The position numbers and the translations under genes are program-made. The notes under the pieces are model-generated. The model had not been told where the DNA came from and did not search any database. It saw only the letters and a list, made by a program, of their open reading frames with translations. Positions 62,230 to 64,000 of a stretch of 64,000 bases of DNA are shown piece after piece; positions within the stretch are counted from its first letter, which is position 1; every line of letters begins with the position of its first letter. The DNA comes from Chiridota heheva (Eukaryota; Echinodermata; Holothuroidea; Apodida; Chiridotidae): the NCBI GenBank assembly GCA_020152595.1, contig JAIGNY010002165.1:485501-549500 (forward strand). The letters are read 5' to 3'.

Positions 62230-62578
62230 AGTTTGAAAAAAACAATTAAATAAAATAAAAATGAAATCTCCAAATCTCTTCTCTCCTCACTCTCAGACCT
62301 ATTCGAAAACAATTCTTCCTCAAACATCATCAACTTACTCCGCAACAACAACCTCTTCCACCACATATAATCTTCTCCCCTTCTACACCTAACCTTACAC
62401 ACCCCTTTCTTTTCATCTAAATTTTTCTCCCACATTCAGCTTTTCCCCTTTATCTCCCTTTAATACAAACCTTCCATCTCCTCACTATCCTTACACTAAC
62501 ACCATTATTTATTAACACCCTCTTGGCACAATTAACTCCGACTGTCACGGTGCCGTTAAACATCAACAAACCAAACAA
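62230..62578 (+). mobile_element. LINE 3' end, second tail family, copy 3 (longest)
   Basis: Ends 'cacggtgccgttaaacatca' with an (AAACC)-type tail. The upstream part reads SDLFENNSSSNIINLLRNNN on the plus strand, probably the last residues of the LINE ORF. A 73-codon minus-strand frame over it is a shadow. Confidence 0.75.
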
Positions 62579-63079
62579 AACCAAGGAAGTTGGTGAAAAG
62601 GGAATATAGCATCTTTACCATCTGTCCGTCCTCCCTCACGCATTGTTCAGCTACTGGGGGAACAAAATTTTTCTGCCCAAGAAAGAAATTCCAACAATCT
62701 TTTTATGAAAATTGGCTTTGAAAGAGCTTAGAACAAATGCATTCCAGACTACAATAGCAATTAAAGGATTTGTTCTGGCAAGAAAAAAAAAAAAAACAGA
62801 ACAAAAGAATTGATGACCAAACATAATTTATAATGAAGTGTCTTGGGAAGGAAAAAAACAAGTCTTCCCTTGAACAGAGTGGAAACATATTTACACTTAT
62901 GATCATCTCTAAATTAATCTGCAACAAATTTTCATTCTGATTTGGTAGATAGATCAGCCCTATCTGGTTTATAAGGAAAAGTTGAGCATGTTTTTATTGG
63001 GAGTGTCAGATTTAAGTTAAGGGTGGTTGGGGAAGCTGTGGTGCAATGGAGTGAGTGGAGGTTACAGCGAAGGTTGGAA

Positions 63080-63480
63080 TGATGAGTTAGTTAAGAGTAT
63101 ATTTGTAGATGAGTGGATGGCAAAAGGTTGGTTGGGGTAGTAGGTGAATGGATGATGGTAGGTGAATGGAAGATGGTAGGTGAATGGTTGATGGTAGGTA
63201 AATGGGGCATGTTGAGGAATGGACAATGATAGATGAACAGAGAATGGCAGGTGAAGGGGATGGTAGGTGAATGGGGCATGTTGGGGAATAGAGGATGGTA
63301 GATGAACAGAGGATGGTAGATGAACGGAGGATGGCAGGTGAAGGAGAATGTAGGTGAATGGGGCATGTTAGGGAATAGAGGATGGTAGGTGAACGGAGGA
63401 TGGTAGATAAATGGGGCATGTAAGGGGATGAGAGTTAGAGGAAAGAATGTTGGGTGGAAGATTTTAGAATGATTGGCAGA
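63080..63480 (+). repeat. Degenerate ~15-bp minisatellite
   Basis: Repeats of 'gatggtaggtgaatgg' with variable joins. Minus-strand frames rich in His, Pro and Ser come from the repeat. Confidence 0.85.
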
Positions 63481-63665
63481 TGTAGAAATTGGGATGAAGG
63501 TGGGATGGCATTGGGGGCTGGATGGGATAAAATGTGGGACAGTTTGGGATGGCATGTGGGACAGGGTTGCATGTGGGGCAGGGTGTCATAGAATTTGGGA
63601 CAGGATGTCATGGCATATATGACAGGGTGGGACAGGATGGCGTGGCATGTGAAACAAGTTTAAGT
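63481..63665 (+). repeat. Degenerate 'gggacagg...ggcatgt' repeat
   Basis: Loose repeats of 'gggatggcatgtgggacagg', adjoining the minisatellite. Confidence 0.7.
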
Positions 63666-64000
63666 ATGGCAAGTGTGACATCTCACACATCACATTCACC
63701 AAAATTGTTTTATATTCCAATAAAACATATTTTTAAATCTCTTTTAAATAAAACTTAAGACCAAAACTTCACATACAGTATTAAAGTAGATGTATTACCA
63801 TTGGACTGAATTTCCAACCATTTGGAGCTAATTAATTTTCAAAGAAATGATAAAAAGTGTTGCATGTGGGAGTGCTTAATTGAAGTTTTGACACACTATT
63901 AAACTAACCTTACGCCACTCACTTTTAATACACTCACTCTTTAATCAGTGGATTATTTGAAGTTTGATATCTTTAAATGGCAACATATCAAAGTAATTTT
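63666..64000. other. PMPCA intron, window end, no feature seen
   Basis: AT-rich. No exon recognised before the window ends. Confidence 0.45.

Noticed and set aside
63087..63555. His/Pro/Ser-rich open frames of 110 and 154 codons
   Set aside because: They arise from the degenerate minisatellite; two frames are equally open and neither has a recognisable domain.

Overview
The window looks like nuclear DNA of a marine invertebrate animal, most likely a deuterostome and plausibly an echinoderm. The evidence is intron-rich genes with 2-13 kb introns, AT-rich sequence crowded with non-LTR retrotransposons, MITE-like foldback elements, minisatellites and microsatellites, and frequent 'taggccta'-type sequence. 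The species call is inference only. No operons, rRNA genes, functional tRNA genes or CRISPR arrays were seen.

Two host genes can be supported, arranged head to head. On the minus strand, eleven coding exons between 51,331 and 309 encode the N-terminal ~824 residues of a laminin beta chain: signal peptide, laminin N-terminal (LN) domain, four laminin-EGF (LE) repeats plus a truncated fifth, laminin IV type B (LB) domain, and the first LE repeat of the second LE series. The gene continues beyond base 1. On the plus strand, three exons from 53,741 to 60,763 encode the start of the mitochondrial processing peptidase alpha subunit (PMPCA), which continues beyond base 64,000. About 2.4 kb separates the two start codons.

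Intron phases agree across the laminin gene only if four single bases are missing from the given sequence (LN exon, LE2 acceptor, LE4 exon, last LB exon). This suggests indel errors in the assembly, or a decayed gene copy.

The rest is repeats. 1-4.3 kb: dispersed repeats and a 20-bp minisatellite carrying about 35 perfect octamer (ATTTGCAT) motifs. 4.4-9 kb: a SINE-like element, a 13-bp array, a ~225-bp foldback and an hAT-like element. 10.25-14.4 kb: a 28-bp satellite with TTAGGG in most units. 15-16.6 kb: a decayed Helitron. 20-25 kb: four related dispersed repeats and a long inverted repeat that brackets one laminin exon. 25 kb: a ~295-bp TA tract. 26.6-31.4 kb: an RTE-like LINE split by an I/Nimb-like LINE that retains RNase H. 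38-42.7 kb: more LINE pieces and an unidentified ~1.9-kb element with inverted ends. 47-50 kb: microsatellites, a tandem repeat and a long-TIR MITE. 54-64 kb (PMPCA introns): duplications, a CR1/L2-like LINE end next to a 68-bp satellite with higher-order structure, and a 667-bp hAT element with a perfect 8-bp target duplication. Most other open reading frames are shadows or come from these repeats.
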